NCBI RefSeq assembly: GCF_003350505.1
Contig: NZ_QQAY01000018.1
Coordinates: forward strand, 1-57,674
Direction: 5' to 3'
DNA: 57,674 nt
Origin: Falsibacillus pallidus
GTDB lineage: Bacteria > Bacillota > Bacilli > Bacillales > DSM-25281
Part shown: positions 26,313 through 35,798 of the stretch, in pieces
Position numbering within the stretch: the stretch's first letter is position 1
How the letters are laid out: every line of letters begins with the position of its first letter
Translations under genes and position numbers: made by a program
The notes under the pieces: model-generated
What the model was told of the DNA's origin: nothing
What the model saw: only the letters and a program-made list of their open reading frames with translations
Databases searched by the model: none

Positions 26313-29300
26313 ATGAATATGGAAGGTTTACGAACAGTATTTTTTCAAAATAAAGAGATTCAATCGATTCTGACTGGTGTGGAAGAAGGATTAAGAGAAC
26401 AATTGGTTGCAGGACTTTCCGGCTCTTCCAGATCTGTCTTGATAGCGGGCATCTTTCATGAGTCAAAAAGGTCGATTGTCGTTTCAGCGCATAATCTCCT
26501 TCAGGCCCAGAAGCTGTACGATGATTTATCTAATCTGGTTGACGAAGATGAGTTGTTTATCTATCCTGCCAATGAATTGATTGCTGCAGAAATCAGCATT
26601 GCAAGCCCGGAGTTAAGGGCACAGCGGATTGAAACGCTGAATGCGATGGCGTCCGGCAAGAAAGGGATCTTCATTGTCCCTGTCGCAGGTATGCGCAAGC
26701 TGCTTCCTCCGCCATCTGAGTGGAAAAAGTATCAATTCCAACTTGAAGTAGGGAAGGACATCGACCTCGAGGAAATCCTTCTACAGCTGGTGACGATGGG
26801 CTATAGCCGCAGCGATATGGTCAGCGGCCCCGGCGAGTTCAGCCTTCGGGGTGGAATCCTGGACATTTACCCACTGACAGAGTCGGACCCGATCCGTGTT
26901 GAATTATTTGATACAGAGATTGATTCCATTCGTTCTTTTTCTATTGATGATCAACGTTCGAAAGATAAGCTAAAGCAGATTTCCATCGGTCCTGCAGTGG
27001 AAGCTCCATTAACACAGGGGCATCTTTCAGTGATTGCAGATCGGTTGGAAGTCAAATTGAAGGAAAGCCTTCAAAAAATAAAAAATGATAAAGCGAAGGC
27101 ATTGCTTTCACAAAATATAGGATATGATCTTGAAAAATTAAAGAACGGCCATATGCCGGAGCAAATCTTTAAATACCTGTCGATTGCCTACGAAGCGCCT
27201 AGTAGTTTGCTAGACTACCTCCCAAGCGACAGCCTGGTCATTCTAGATGAATACTCCCGGATACAAGAAATGAATGATTCATTGGAAAAGGAAGAGGCGG
27301 AATGGTATACAGCCCTGTTGGAAGAAGGACAAATCGTCCACAGCCTCCAGGTATCTCAGAATCTTCCTGCCATCATGGCCCGTTCTTCTTTATCCAAACT
27401 GTATTTATCCTTATTTTTAAAGCACATTCCGAATACAAGTCCGCAGAATATCTTTAATTTCACCTGCAAGCAAATGCAGAACTTCCATGGCCAGTTGAAT
27501 GTGATGAAATCTGAAATTGACCGGTGGAAAAAAGGTAAATTCACGATTGTCATTCTCGGTCCGAATACAGAACGGATGAAAAAGCTGCATCAAGTGCTGG
27601 CGGATTATGAAGTGGAGGCTGCTGTTGTAGAGGACTCTTCGAAGATCCTTCCACAAAAAGTTCAAATCAGTGAAGGAAGCCTTCATGCCGGTTTTGAAAT
27701 CCCGATGATGAAGCTGGCTGTTATTACAGAAGAAGAGATGTTCAATAAAAAAACAGCCAAAAAAGCTCCTAGGCGCCAAAAGCTCTCGAATGCTGAACGA
27801 ATTAAAAGCTATTCCGAGCTGAAAGTCGGGGATTATGTTGTCCATGTGAATCATGGGATAGGTAAATACCTTGGGATTGAAACGCTGGAGATCAACGGCA
27901 TCCACAAGGATTATATGAATATCAAGTACCAGGGCAGCGACAAGCTTTATGTTCCGGTCGAACAGATTGAGCTTGTTCAAAAGTTCGTGGGTTCAGAAGG
28001 AAAGGAACCGAAGCTCTATAAACTGGGCGGCACTGAGTGGAAACGCGTCAAAAGCAAGGTGCAGTCTTCTGTCCAGGACATTGCAGATGATTTGATCAAG
28101 CTATATGCAGAGAGGGAAGCTTCAAAAGGCTACTCATTTTCCCCTGACGGAGATCTGCAAAGAGAATTCGAAACCTCTTTCGCCTATCAGGAAACAGAAG
28201 ATCAGCTCCGTTCCATTAATGAAATCAAGCGGGATATGGAAAGAGAGCGCCCGATGGACCGCCTCCTCTGCGGAGATGTCGGCTATGGGAAAACAGAAGT
28301 AGCCATCCGCGCTGTGTTTAAAGCCGTGATGGATGGGAAGCAGGTGGCATTCCTTGTGCCGACGACCATCCTTGCACAGCAGCATTACGAAACGATGAAA
28401 GAACGATTCCAGGACTTCCCCATCAACATTGGGGTTATGAGCCGCTTTAGGACGAAGAAACAGCAAACCGAGACGCTTAAAGGGCTGAAAAATGGAACGG
28501 TCGATGTAGTGGTCGGAACGCACCGCGTATTGTCGAAAGACGTGCAGTATAGGGACCTCGGCTTATTGATCATCGATGAAGAACAGCGTTTTGGAGTTAC
28601 GCATAAAGAAAAAATCAAGCAGCTGAAAACGAACATTGATGTTTTAACATTGACGGCTACGCCGATTCCAAGGACTCTCCATATGTCCATGCTCGGGGTA
28701 AGGGATCTATCCGTCATAGAAACGCCGCCTGAAAATCGCTTCCCTGTCCAGACGTATGTGATGGAGTATAACGGGGCGCTTGTAAAGGAAGCGATTGAAC
28801 GGGAGCTTGCCAGGAACGGACAGGTATATTTCCTATACAACCGTGTGGAGGATATCGAACGGAAAGCGGATGAGATCTCCATGCTTGTGCCGGATGCAAG
28901 GGTTACCTATGCCCACGGACAAATGACGGAAAACGAATTGGAGTCGGTGATACTTGGATTCCTTGAAGGGGAATTCGATGTACTTGTCACCACAACCATC
29001 ATTGAAACTGGAGTGGATATACCGAATGTCAATACGCTCCTCGTCTTCGATGCCGACCGCATGGGTCTTTCCCAGCTCTATCAGCTCCGCGGACGTGTTG
29101 GGCGCTCCAATCGCGTCGCCTATGCCTACTTTACTTATCGAAAGGATAAGGTGCTGACAGAAGTAGCGGAGAAAAGGCTTCAAGCCATCAAGGAGTTCAC
29201 TGAACTGGGCTCCGGATTCAAAATCGCCATGCGTGATTTGACCATCCGCGGGGCCGGAAATCTGCTGGGAGCAGCCCAGCACGGATTTATCGATTCCGTC

Positions 29301-29858
29301 GGATTTGATTTGTATTCCCAGATGCTGAAGGAAGCGATAGAAGACAGGAAGGAAGACATCCACAAGAAGCCAAAAACATTAACTGTGGAGCTTGAACTCG
29401 ATGTCGATGCCTATCTTCCCGACACGTATATCCCTGACGGCAATCAAAAGATTGAAATGTATAAACGCTTCAGATCATTGGCTGCTCTTGCCGAAGTGAG
29501 AGAACTTAAAGATGAAATTATAGACCGTTTCGGCGACTATCCTGAACAGGTGGACTATTTATTTTGCATCGCTGAAATGAAGGTATTTGCCAACCAAATG
29601 AAGCTGGATTCGATCAAACAGTTAAAAGGAATAATCACCATCCTGATGTCAGAACAGGGGACCAATGAAATTGATGGTTCCAAGGTGTTCGAAATGACCA
29701 ATCAATATGGAAGAATGGTTGGCCTCGGAATGGAAGGGAACAGGCTCAAAGTCACCTTGCAGACAAAGGGTACGGACATGAAGAAATGGTTTAAGATCCT
29801 CTATGATTTGGTAAAAAATCTGGAAAATGCAAGGAAGTCTTCCATATCCGTAAACTAA
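26313..29858 (+). CDS. mfd: Transcription-repair coupling factor Mfd
   Basis: 1181 aa, close to the family length. Removes stalled RNA polymerase from DNA lesions and recruits UvrA. The N-terminal UvrB-like modules lead to the RNA-polymerase-interacting domain (about 490-560; KVGDYVVHVNHGIGKYLGIE-like), then RecG-like translocase motors with Walker A GDVGYGKTEVA near 653, DEEQ near 754, the TATPIPRTLHMSM motif and GRVGRSNRVAYAYF, and the C-terminal UvrA-inhibitory domain. GAGGGGAGGGG precedes ATG 26313. It is the largest gene of the window. Confidence 0.98.
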   Translation: MNMEGLRTVFFQNKEIQSILTGVEEGLREQLVAGLSGSSRSVLIAGIFHESKRSIVVSAHNLLQAQKLYDDLSNLVDEDELFIYPANELIAAEISIASPELRAQRIETLNAMASGKKGIFIVPVAGMRKLLPPPSEWKKYQFQLEVGKDIDLEEILLQLVTMGYSRSDMVSGPGEFSLRGGILDIYPLTESDPIRVELFDTEIDSIRSFSIDDQRSKDKLKQISIGPAVEAPLTQGHLSVIADRLEVKLKESLQKIKNDKAKALLSQNIGYDLEKLKNGHMPEQIFKYLSIAYEAPSSLLDYLPSDSLVILDEYSRIQEMNDSLEKEEAEWYTALLEEGQIVHSLQVSQNLPAIMARSSLSKLYLSLFLKHIPNTSPQNIFNFTCKQMQNFHGQLNVMKSEIDRWKKGKFTIVILGPNTERMKKLHQVLADYEVEAAVVEDSSKILPQKVQISEGSLHAGFEIPMMKLAVITEEEMFNKKTAKKAPRRQKLSNAERIKSYSELKVGDYVVHVNHGIGKYLGIETLEINGIHKDYMNIKYQGSDKLYVPVEQIELVQKFVGSEGKEPKLYKLGGTEWKRVKSKVQSSVQDIADDLIKLYAEREASKGYSFSPDGDLQREFETSFAYQETEDQLRSINEIKRDMERERPMDRLLCGDVGYGKTEVAIRAVFKAVMDGKQVAFLVPTTILAQQHYETMKERFQDFPINIGVMSRFRTKKQQTETLKGLKNGTVDVVVGTHRVLSKDVQYRDLGLLIIDEEQRFGVTHKEKIKQLKTNIDVLTLTATPIPRTLHMSMLGVRDLSVIETPPENRFPVQTYVMEYNGALVKEAIERELARNGQVYFLYNRVEDIERKADEISMLVPDARVTYAHGQMTENELESVILGFLEGEFDVLVTTTIIETGVDIPNVNTLLVFDADRMGLSQLYQLRGRVGRSNRVAYAYFTYRKDKVLTEVAEKRLQAIKEFTELGSGFKIAMRDLTIRGAGNLLGAAQHGFIDSVGFDLYSQMLKEAIEDRKEDIHKKPKTLTVELELDVDAYLPDTYIPDGNQKIEMYKRFRSLAALAEVRELKDEIIDRFGDYPEQVDYLFCIAEMKVFANQMKLDSIKQLKGIITILMSEQGTNEIDGSKVFEMTNQYGRMVGLGMEGNRLKVTLQTKGTDMKKWFKILYDLVKNLENARKSSISVN

Positions 29859-30006
29859 CTTTACTCCTTTTGTAACCTATCTGTAATGGCTTTTGTGTTT
29901 TAATAGAACCTTGAGCGGGTAAAACAAAGTACAACTGCTTTCTTCGTATGGAATGTTTAACCTTTTTTTCCACAACTTTGAATCAGCAGAAAAAATATCT
30001 GAAAGT

Positions 30007-30035
30007 GTATAGAAGTTCCCAGATTAAAGATACTA
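30007..30035 (+). promoter_or_regulatory. Sigma-G-type promoter of spoVT
   Basis: -35 GTATA (30007-30011), 17-bp spacer, -10 GATACTA (30029-30035; consensus CATNNTA). spoVT is sigma-G-dependent in B. subtilis. A hairpin GGACTG/CAGTCC at 30052-30072 lies in the leader. Confidence 0.65.
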
Positions 30036-30117
30036 AACTCAACAAGGAAACGGACTGTTTCAGAAGCAGTCCATTCCCAACAATTACAATCATCATTAGA
30101 AAGTGAGGCAACATAAG

Positions 30118-30654
30118 ATGAAGGCAACTGGTATTGTTCGTCGAATTGATGATTTAGGGCGCGTCGTAATTCCGAAAGAAATCCGCAGAACCCTACGCAT
30201 CCGTGAAGGAGATCCATTAGAAATATTTGTCGACCGCGATGGCGAGGTTATTCTTAAGAAATACTCTCCAATCAGCGAGTTGAGTGACTTTGCAAAGGAA
30301 TACGCGGAAGCTTTATATGACAGCTTAGGAAGCCCGGTTCTTATCAGCGACCGTGACACAGTCATCGCTGTAGCAGGTGGTTCGAAAAAAGAGCACCTGA
30401 ACAAAAACGTAAGCGAGCTGTTGGAAAAGACAATCGATGAACGCAACTCTGTTCTCGTCACTCAAAAAGGACAAGTGTCATTGGTTGATGGAAATGAAGA
30501 GGAAATGCAATCCTATACGATTGCTCCAATTGTAGCGAACGGCGATCCTATCGGCGGAGTGGTGATCTTCTCCAAAGACCGTACGCTTGGTGAAGTGGAG
30601 CAGAAAGCAGTTGAAACAGCAGCAAGCTTTCTAGCAAGACAAATGGAATCTTAA
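30118..30654 (+). CDS. spoVT: Forespore transcription regulator SpoVT
   Basis: 178 aa from ATG 30118. Modulates sigma-G-dependent genes late in the forespore. An AbrB-type N-terminal domain (MKATGIVRRIDDLGRVVIPK, EIRRTLRIREGDPLEIFVD), paralogous to abrB at 9559, is joined to a GAF-like C-terminal domain (about 55-178). GTGAGG is the SD. An upstream in-frame codon at 30103 overlaps it and is rejected. A strong terminator follows at 30674. Confidence 0.97.
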   Translation: MKATGIVRRIDDLGRVVIPKEIRRTLRIREGDPLEIFVDRDGEVILKKYSPISELSDFAKEYAEALYDSLGSPVLISDRDTVIAVAGGSKKEHLNKNVSELLEKTIDERNSVLVTQKGQVSLVDGNEEEMQSYTIAPIVANGDPIGGVVIFSKDRTLGEVEQKAVETAASFLARQMES

Positions 30655-30673
30655 TCATCAAAGAATACAACAT

Positions 30674-30703
30674 CAAAGGGCTGCCAAGGGCAGTCCTTTT
30701 TTT
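30674..30703 (+). terminator. Terminator behind spoVT
   Basis: AAAGGGCTGCC and GGCAGTCCTTT pair tightly and continue as TTTTTT. Confidence 0.9.
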
Positions 30704-30707
30704 ATGC

Positions 30708-30824
30708 TATCCAGCTGCAGGCGCCATCGGCTCGAGATCATAAGCCGTACCTCTATGGAAATCAGGATTTCCTTCGAGCTCCGTCTTATGCTTGTCGCCG
30801 ATTGACGAGCGCATTCCGCTTTTT
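30708..30824. repeat. Palindromic repeat of the GCGCTTCCGCTTTTC family, diverged copy
   Basis: CATAAGCCG, GGAAATCAGGATTTCC and CGTCTTATG reproduce the inner hairpin of the element at 17695-17800. The outer arms are altered (CAGGCGCCATCGG; GAGCGCATTCCGCTTTTT). It lies between the spoVT terminator and yabM. Confidence 0.8.
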
Positions 30825-30880
30825 ATGCTATAATACATTGGATATTTGATTATTGTATTTTGGAAGGATGGGACGTTTTT

Positions 30881-32494
30881 TTGCCTCAGGATCATTCTAG
30901 AGATTTGTTTAAAGGGGCGTTCATTTTAACGATTGCAGCGTTAGCGACGAAAATTTTGAGTGCCGTTTACCGTGTCCCGTTTCAGAATATTGTCGGGGAT
31001 ATCGGTTTTTATATTTATCAGCAAGTGTATCCTATTTACGGGATTGCCCTTGCACTGTCGACTTATGGGTTTCCGGTCATCTTATCCAGGATGATTGCGG
31101 AGGAGCAGCATCCTGCTGACGGCCATAAGAAGATAAACCATTTGATTCGCGTTTCTTTTTTTACACTATTGATAATAGGGGTCCTATTCTTTCTCGTGTT
31201 CTACACTGGCGCGTCGCTGCTTGCCGGGTGGATGGGTGATGAAAGATTGGCTCCTTTGATAAAATTCATTTCGTTTTCCTTTTTGCTTCTTCCGTTTTTA
31301 TCGATTGGAAGGGGCTACTTTCAAGGCAAGGGCAACATGATGCCAACAGCCGTTTCCCAAGTGGCGGAGCAGCTTGTGAGGGTTGCGACCATCCTTGTGC
31401 TGTCATACGCGTTCATCGCACAAGGCCGCTCTCTTTATGAGGCCGGCGAGGGAGCCCTTTCCGGTTCATTGACCGGTGGGGCAGCAGCCATCTTGGTGCT
31501 GATTCTATTTATATCGATTTATAGAGAAAAGCTGATTTTCCAAGGATCCCCCGCGGCAGCGGAAGACCTGTTTAAATGGGCCCGGATCCTGATCTTTCAA
31601 GGGATGGCCATCTGCATAAGCGGGATGCTCCTTGTCCTCCTTCAATTGGCGGATTCGCTCAGTCTTTATTCTTCCCTGGTCAAGTCAGGGGTACCTATGA
31701 ACCAAGCCAAGGTCTTAAAAGGGATTTATGACCGGGGGCAGCCGCTTGTACAATTAGGGACCGTGGTGTCTACGTCCCTGTCGTTAGCGCTTGTTCCCAT
31801 TGTGACAACAGCCTTTCGTAAAGGTCAAAAAGCATTCCTGGAAGGGAAAATGACTGCAGCCCTTAAGGTCAGCCTTGCTGCTGGTACAGGTGCGGCAATC
31901 GGGTTGATCAACATCCTGGGGCCGGTTAATGAAATGCTTTTTGAAAATAGGGATGGAACAGGTGTATTGCAGATATTTTCTTTGTCCATCCTTTTTACAT
32001 CGATCATATTGACGCTTCTTGGACTGCTTCAAGGGCTGGGGCATCCATATGCGCCAATGAAGCATATTGTGGCAGGCGTACTTTTGAAGTACATGGGAAA
32101 CTTGTGCCTTGTTCCGATATGGGGTGCAGCAGGTGCAGCGGCAGCTACTGTGTTTTCCTTAATGTTTGTTGCGGTCTTCCTGCTTTTGAAAGTAAAAAGC
32201 ATGTTTGGGAAGACGTTCTTGTCTATGAAATTCATTGGTGAAATAGCATGGGCAGCGTTAGTCATGACGATTGTCCTCCAAATCTGGTTATGGGGCGGCT
32301 CACATATGGGCTTCATGCTTCATGGAGGCAGAGCGTCCTCCATCATTCTTTCCCTTGTCGGGGTCGGAGCAGGCGGTGCAGCTTATATTGCTGTCATCAC
32401 AAGGAGAGAATTATTCCAATCGCACGAAATCATTTTATTGCCATTTGGCAGCAAACTGTTGAAGCTTCAAACCAAATTAAGAAAAAAACGTTAG
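30881..32494 (+). CDS. yabM: SpoVB-like MOP-family flippase YabM
   Basis: 537 aa from TTG 30881. A polytopic membrane protein with about 14 hydrophobic segments of the MATE/polysaccharide-exporter superfamily; related to SpoVB and MurJ-type lipid-linked precursor flippases. In this position in B. subtilis it is yabM, whose substrate is not settled. The segments GAFILTIAALATKILSAVYR and GDIGFYIYQQVYPIYGIALA open the protein. GGAAGGATGGG is the likely SD. It reads into yabN with a 7-nt gap. Confidence 0.9.
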   Translation: MPQDHSRDLFKGAFILTIAALATKILSAVYRVPFQNIVGDIGFYIYQQVYPIYGIALALSTYGFPVILSRMIAEEQHPADGHKKINHLIRVSFFTLLIIGVLFFLVFYTGASLLAGWMGDERLAPLIKFISFSFLLLPFLSIGRGYFQGKGNMMPTAVSQVAEQLVRVATILVLSYAFIAQGRSLYEAGEGALSGSLTGGAAAILVLILFISIYREKLIFQGSPAAAEDLFKWARILIFQGMAICISGMLLVLLQLADSLSLYSSLVKSGVPMNQAKVLKGIYDRGQPLVQLGTVVSTSLSLALVPIVTTAFRKGQKAFLEGKMTAALKVSLAAGTGAAIGLINILGPVNEMLFENRDGTGVLQIFSLSILFTSIILTLLGLLQGLGHPYAPMKHIVAGVLLKYMGNLCLVPIWGAAGAAAATVFSLMFVAVFLLLKVKSMFGKTFLSMKFIGEIAWAALVMTIVLQIWLWGGSHMGFMLHGGRASSIILSLVGVGAGGAAYIAVITRRELFQSHEIILLPFGSKLLKLQTKLRKKR

Positions 32495-32501
32495 GAGTCG
32501 A

Positions 32502-33971
32502 TTGAGCGTGAACCAGATAAAAGTAGTGGGGCTCGGAGCGGGCGACATCGAACAGCTTCCGCTTGGCATATACCGTTTGTTGAAAAGCGGGGAGAACGTG
32601 TATCTGAGAACGAAGGAGCATCCTGCAGTCGTACAGCTTGAACAGGAAGGGTTCGTCTACCAATCTTTCGATGAAGTGTATGAAAAGCATGATGGATTTG
32701 AAGAGGTTTATGAAGAAATAGCGGACGAGCTGTTCAAAAAATCAATAGGGCAATCCATCATATATGGTGTTCCCGGCCATCCGCTCGTTGCGGAGAGAAC
32801 GGTGCAGCTCCTTTTAGAAAGAGCTGAGGAAAAAGGGATAGACGTAAAAGTGGTCGGCGGACAAAGTTTTATCGACGCATTGTTTACTTCTGTCAAAGTG
32901 GATCCGATCGAAGGGTTTCAGCTATTGGATGGGACTGCATTAAAACGTGATGATATCAAAATGAGTCAGCATTTAATGATTGGGCAGGTGTATGATGCCT
33001 TCGTCGCATCCGAAGTGAAACTGACTCTGATGGAAAAGTTCCCTGCGGAGCATCCTGCAGCGATCGTCACAGCAGCGGGCAGCCAATCGGAGAAAGTCAG
33101 ATGGGTGCAGCTATATGAATTGGACAGGGATATGTCGCTTGATAATTTGACAACGGTCTACATTCCACCTGCGGCTGCTTTTGAAGAGACCTATGCGGAA
33201 TTCTCTACATTCCGTCAGATCATTGCAGAACTCAGGGGACCGGATGGCTGCCCTTGGGATAAGGAGCAGACGCATGAATCCTTGAAGAAGTATCTGATTG
33301 AAGAATGCTATGAACTTTTAGAGGCGATAGATCAGCAGGATATCGATCATATCATTGAAGAATTAGGAGATGTTTTGCTTCAGGTCCTTCTGCATGCCCA
33401 AATTGGGGAAGATGAAGGCATGTTTGCGATTGAAGATGTCCTTAAAGGGGTATCAGAAAAGATGGTGAGGCGACATCCTCACGTGTTTGGAGACATCTCA
33501 GCTGAAAATTCTGAAGAAGTTCTTGCCAACTGGAACCGCATCAAAGCGGAGGAGAAATCCGGAGAGGAAGCGAATGCGTCCATCCTTGATTCTATTCCAA
33601 AGGGGCAGCCTGCTATCCTGACAGCCTATGAGTATCAGAAGAAAGCGGCGAAAGAAGGCTTTGATTGGGAAGAAAAAGCCGGAGCCTGGGAAAAATTAAG
33701 AGAAGAGCTGCAGGAATTTGAGTATGAAGCAGAGAATGGAGATAAAACAAGCCAGTTGAAAGAATTAGGAGATTTATTGTTCTCGATCGTCAACGTGGCA
33801 CGCTTCTATCAGATTCATCCGGAAGAAGCCCTCATTTCCACAAACCTGAAGTTTTATCAGCGCTTTTCCTACATCGAACAACAAGTGAGGAAAAGCGGAC
33901 GGAAGTTCTCTGATTACACATTGGAGGAACTGGATCAATGGTGGAATGAGGCAAAGGAAAAAGGTTTATAA
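32502..33971 (+). CDS. yabN: YabN, tetrapyrrole-methylase/MazG fusion pyrophosphohydrolase
   Basis: 489 aa. An N-terminal tetrapyrrole (corrin/porphyrin) methylase-type domain (about residues 1-220: VVGLGAGDIEQLPLG, YGVPGHPLVAERTVQLL) is fused to a C-terminal MazG NTP pyrophosphohydrolase domain (about 235-489) with PDGCPWDKEQTHESLKKYL, the EExxE metal motif in IEECYELLEA, and ELGDVLLQVLLHA. The second part clears abnormal NTPs; the role of the first is unknown. The start is TTG 32502 (SD TAGGAG) or GTG 32508. Confidence 0.95.
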   Translation: MSVNQIKVVGLGAGDIEQLPLGIYRLLKSGENVYLRTKEHPAVVQLEQEGFVYQSFDEVYEKHDGFEEVYEEIADELFKKSIGQSIIYGVPGHPLVAERTVQLLLERAEEKGIDVKVVGGQSFIDALFTSVKVDPIEGFQLLDGTALKRDDIKMSQHLMIGQVYDAFVASEVKLTLMEKFPAEHPAAIVTAAGSQSEKVRWVQLYELDRDMSLDNLTTVYIPPAAAFEETYAEFSTFRQIIAELRGPDGCPWDKEQTHESLKKYLIEECYELLEAIDQQDIDHIIEELGDVLLQVLLHAQIGEDEGMFAIEDVLKGVSEKMVRRHPHVFGDISAENSEEVLANWNRIKAEEKSGEEANASILDSIPKGQPAILTAYEYQKKAAKEGFDWEEKAGAWEKLREELQEFEYEAENGDKTSQLKELGDLLFSIVNVARFYQIHPEEALISTNLKFYQRFSYIEQQVRKSGRKFSDYTLEELDQWWNEAKEKGL

Positions 33972-33985
33972 GGAGAGAAGTTCAT

Positions 33986-34261
33986 ATGGTGGCAATGAGA
34001 CTGGATAAATTTTTAAAAGTTTCCCGTTTGATCAAACGCCGGACATTGGCAAAGGAAGTGGCCGATCAAGGAAGAATCACAATCAATGGCCAAACAGCCA
34101 AGGCCAGTTCAACCGTTAAAGTAGGGGATGAACTTGTGGTCCGCTTCGGTCAGCGCCTTGTAACTGCAAAAGTAGAAATGCTTCAGGATACAACGAAAAA
34201 AGAAGAAGCAGCCAACATGTATACCATCATCAAAGACGAAAAGATCGGTGAATCATTGTAG
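33986..34261 (+). CDS. rqcP: RqcP (YabO), S4-domain factor of ribosome quality control
   Basis: 91 aa. RqcP acts with RqcH to add alanine tails to stalled chains on 50S subunits. The S4 RNA-binding fold is clear: MRLDKFLKVSRLIKRRTLAK, EVADQGRITINGQTAKAS and VKVGDELVVRFGQ. ATG 33986 has AAGGAG at good distance; ATG 33995 would give the B. subtilis-like start MRLDKF. No terminator separates it from yabP downstream. Confidence 0.96.
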   Translation: MVAMRLDKFLKVSRLIKRRTLAKEVADQGRITINGQTAKASSTVKVGDELVVRFGQRLVTAKVEMLQDTTKKEEAANMYTIIKDEKIGESL

Positions 34262-34300
34262 GTTGACATGCTGATGGAGAGCTTGTTCTAATCTCTTTGC

Positions 34301-34350
34301 CCCCCACATACACATATATCAATAAGCCTGTACTATTGAAATGTGGGGGA
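34301..34350 (+). promoter_or_regulatory. yabP promoter region with SD-complementary arm
   Basis: CCCCCACAT (34301-34309) is a perfect inverted repeat of ATGTGGGGG (34341-34349), whose G run is the yabP SD. An inner CAATA/TATTG stem lies in the loop. CATACACAT (34307-34315) resembles a sigma-E -10 (CATACAnT), and the predicted start point falls behind the left arm. The -35 is not clear. Confidence 0.55.
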
Positions 34351-34355
34351 TGAAG

Positions 34356-34661
34356 ATGAATAACTATTATGATGCAAATCCATCTAATAAAGTGACTGTC
34401 CAAGAGCATGATGTCATGATGCGCGGCAGAAAAGTGCTCGACATCACCGGGGTTAAGCAGGTTGAAAGCTTTGATAATGAGGAATTTCTTCTGGAGACTG
34501 TCATGGGTTTTCTATCTGTAAGGGGCCAAAATCTGCAGATGAAAAATCTTGATGTGGATAAAGGGATTGTATCCATCAAAGGGAAGGTGTTCGACCTCGT
34601 TTATCTTGATGAACAGCATGGGGAGAAAGCTAAAGGGCTCTTTAGCAAGCTGTTCCGATGA
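34356..34661 (+). CDS. yabP: Sporulation protein YabP
   Basis: 101 aa from ATG 34356. A mother-cell sporulation protein of the YabP/YqfC family, required for efficient sporulation in B. subtilis; the mechanism is unknown. Conserved: HDVMMRGRKVLDITGVKQVE, FDNEEFLLETVMGFLSVRGQ and IKGKVFDLVYLDE. GTGGGGGA ends 5 nt before the start and makes it preferable to ATG 34341. Its stop overlaps the start of yabQ as ATGA, so the two are translated together. Confidence 0.95.
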   Translation: MNNYYDANPSNKVTVQEHDVMMRGRKVLDITGVKQVESFDNEEFLLETVMGFLSVRGQNLQMKNLDVDKGIVSIKGKVFDLVYLDEQHGEKAKGLFSKLFR

Positions 34662-35293
34662 CGATGAGCCTGACAACCCAATTCTGCACGATGCTTGCCA
34701 TGATTGCCATGGGAAGCTTTTTTGGTGCAGCCCTGGACACTTACAGCCGTTTTCTGAAAAGGAATAAACGGAAGCGATGGCTAGTTTTTATTAATGACGT
34801 ATTATTTTGGGTTATGTACGGATTGTTCACATTTTATATTTTATACAAAGTGAACTTTGGAGAAGTCCGATTTTATATTTTCATTGCCATCCTTTGCGGC
34901 TTCGCTGCTTACCAGGCATTGTTTAAAAAGGCCTATCTGAAGCTTCTGGAAATCTTCATCCGCATGACCATCAAAATCTATCTTATGATCGTGAAAACCA
35001 TCCAATTAATGCTGGTCAGGCCGGTCACTTGGATTTTTTTCACCCTCACAACCATTGTTTTCACTTTATTAAAGGGTATTTGGACTCTTGTAAAAGCGTT
35101 GTTAAAAATATTATTATGGCTATTAAAGATCTTTTTGGCGCCAATTTTCTGGATGATGAAAATATTTTGGAAACTTATGCCGAAAAAGATTAAAAAATCC
35201 GTCGAGAAGTTATATAATTATTTAGCAGGAAAATGGAAAAGAGTTAAGAATTACATTAATAACAAGATTTCTTTCTGGAAAAAGAGGGAATAA
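34658..35293 (+). CDS. yabQ: Spore cortex protein YabQ
   Basis: 211 aa integral membrane protein needed for cortex formation; located in the outer forespore membrane in B. subtilis. Hydrophobic segments lie at about residues 7-25, 40-60, 65-85 and in the long stretch 110-175; the C-terminus is strongly basic (KKIKKSVEKLYNYLAGKWKR). The start overlaps the yabP stop. divIC follows 29 nt later. Confidence 0.93.
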   Translation: MTMSLTTQFCTMLAMIAMGSFFGAALDTYSRFLKRNKRKRWLVFINDVLFWVMYGLFTFYILYKVNFGEVRFYIFIAILCGFAAYQALFKKAYLKLLEIFIRMTIKIYLMIVKTIQLMLVRPVTWIFFTLTTIVFTLLKGIWTLVKALLKILLWLLKIFLAPIFWMMKIFWKLMPKKIKKSVEKLYNYLAGKWKRVKNYINNKISFWKKRE

Positions 35294-35322
35294 CAGGATC
35301 ATACAACAAAGGAGGCGCGTGA

Positions 35323-35715
35323 ATGGGCGGAAAAAAAAGAAAAGTCACTTCGATGCAGAACCCCTATGTCAAACAGCACGAAAGAAATACGCAAGCGGCA
35401 TCCAAACGGCGAAAGCTTTTAATTCGACGCCTGAGCGTGTTTGCTTTGATTGCGGCGGCCACTACCTGGTTCATGCTGTCTTCATTGGTCTCCCAAAAGG
35501 AAAGACTGGAAGAGAAGAGGGCTGAAAAGGCTAAAGTGGAACAGAACTTGTCCCACCTAAAAAGGAAAGAATCTATTCTGAAAGACGAGATCATCAAGCT
35601 GAACGATCCCGATTATATAGCTAAATTGGCAAGAAGCGAGTATTTTTTATCAGACAAGGGAGAAATTATTTTTAACATCCCAGATAAAAAAGAAGATGAT
35701 GAGGATAAAGAGTAG
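35323..35715 (+). CDS. divIC: Cell-division protein DivIC (FtsB-like)
   Basis: 130 aa bitopic membrane protein of the divisome, partner of DivIB and FtsL. Short basic cytoplasmic tail, one membrane helix (about residues 36-54, LSVFALIAAATTWFMLSSL), then a periplasm-side coiled coil (about 58-100) and an acidic end. SD AAGGAGG precedes ATG 35323. It is an essential vegetative gene directly behind the sporulation pair yabP-yabQ. Confidence 0.95.
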   Translation: MGGKKRKVTSMQNPYVKQHERNTQAASKRRKLLIRRLSVFALIAAATTWFMLSSLVSQKERLEEKRAEKAKVEQNLSHLKRKESILKDEIIKLNDPDYIAKLARSEYFLSDKGEIIFNIPDKKEDDEDKE

Positions 35716-35798
35716 TCTTATTGACACTCTTTTTTCATGTCCGATATAATATAAAGTAAGAAAGACTTTTCAACTTATTAAGGAGGAACAATTTTTTT

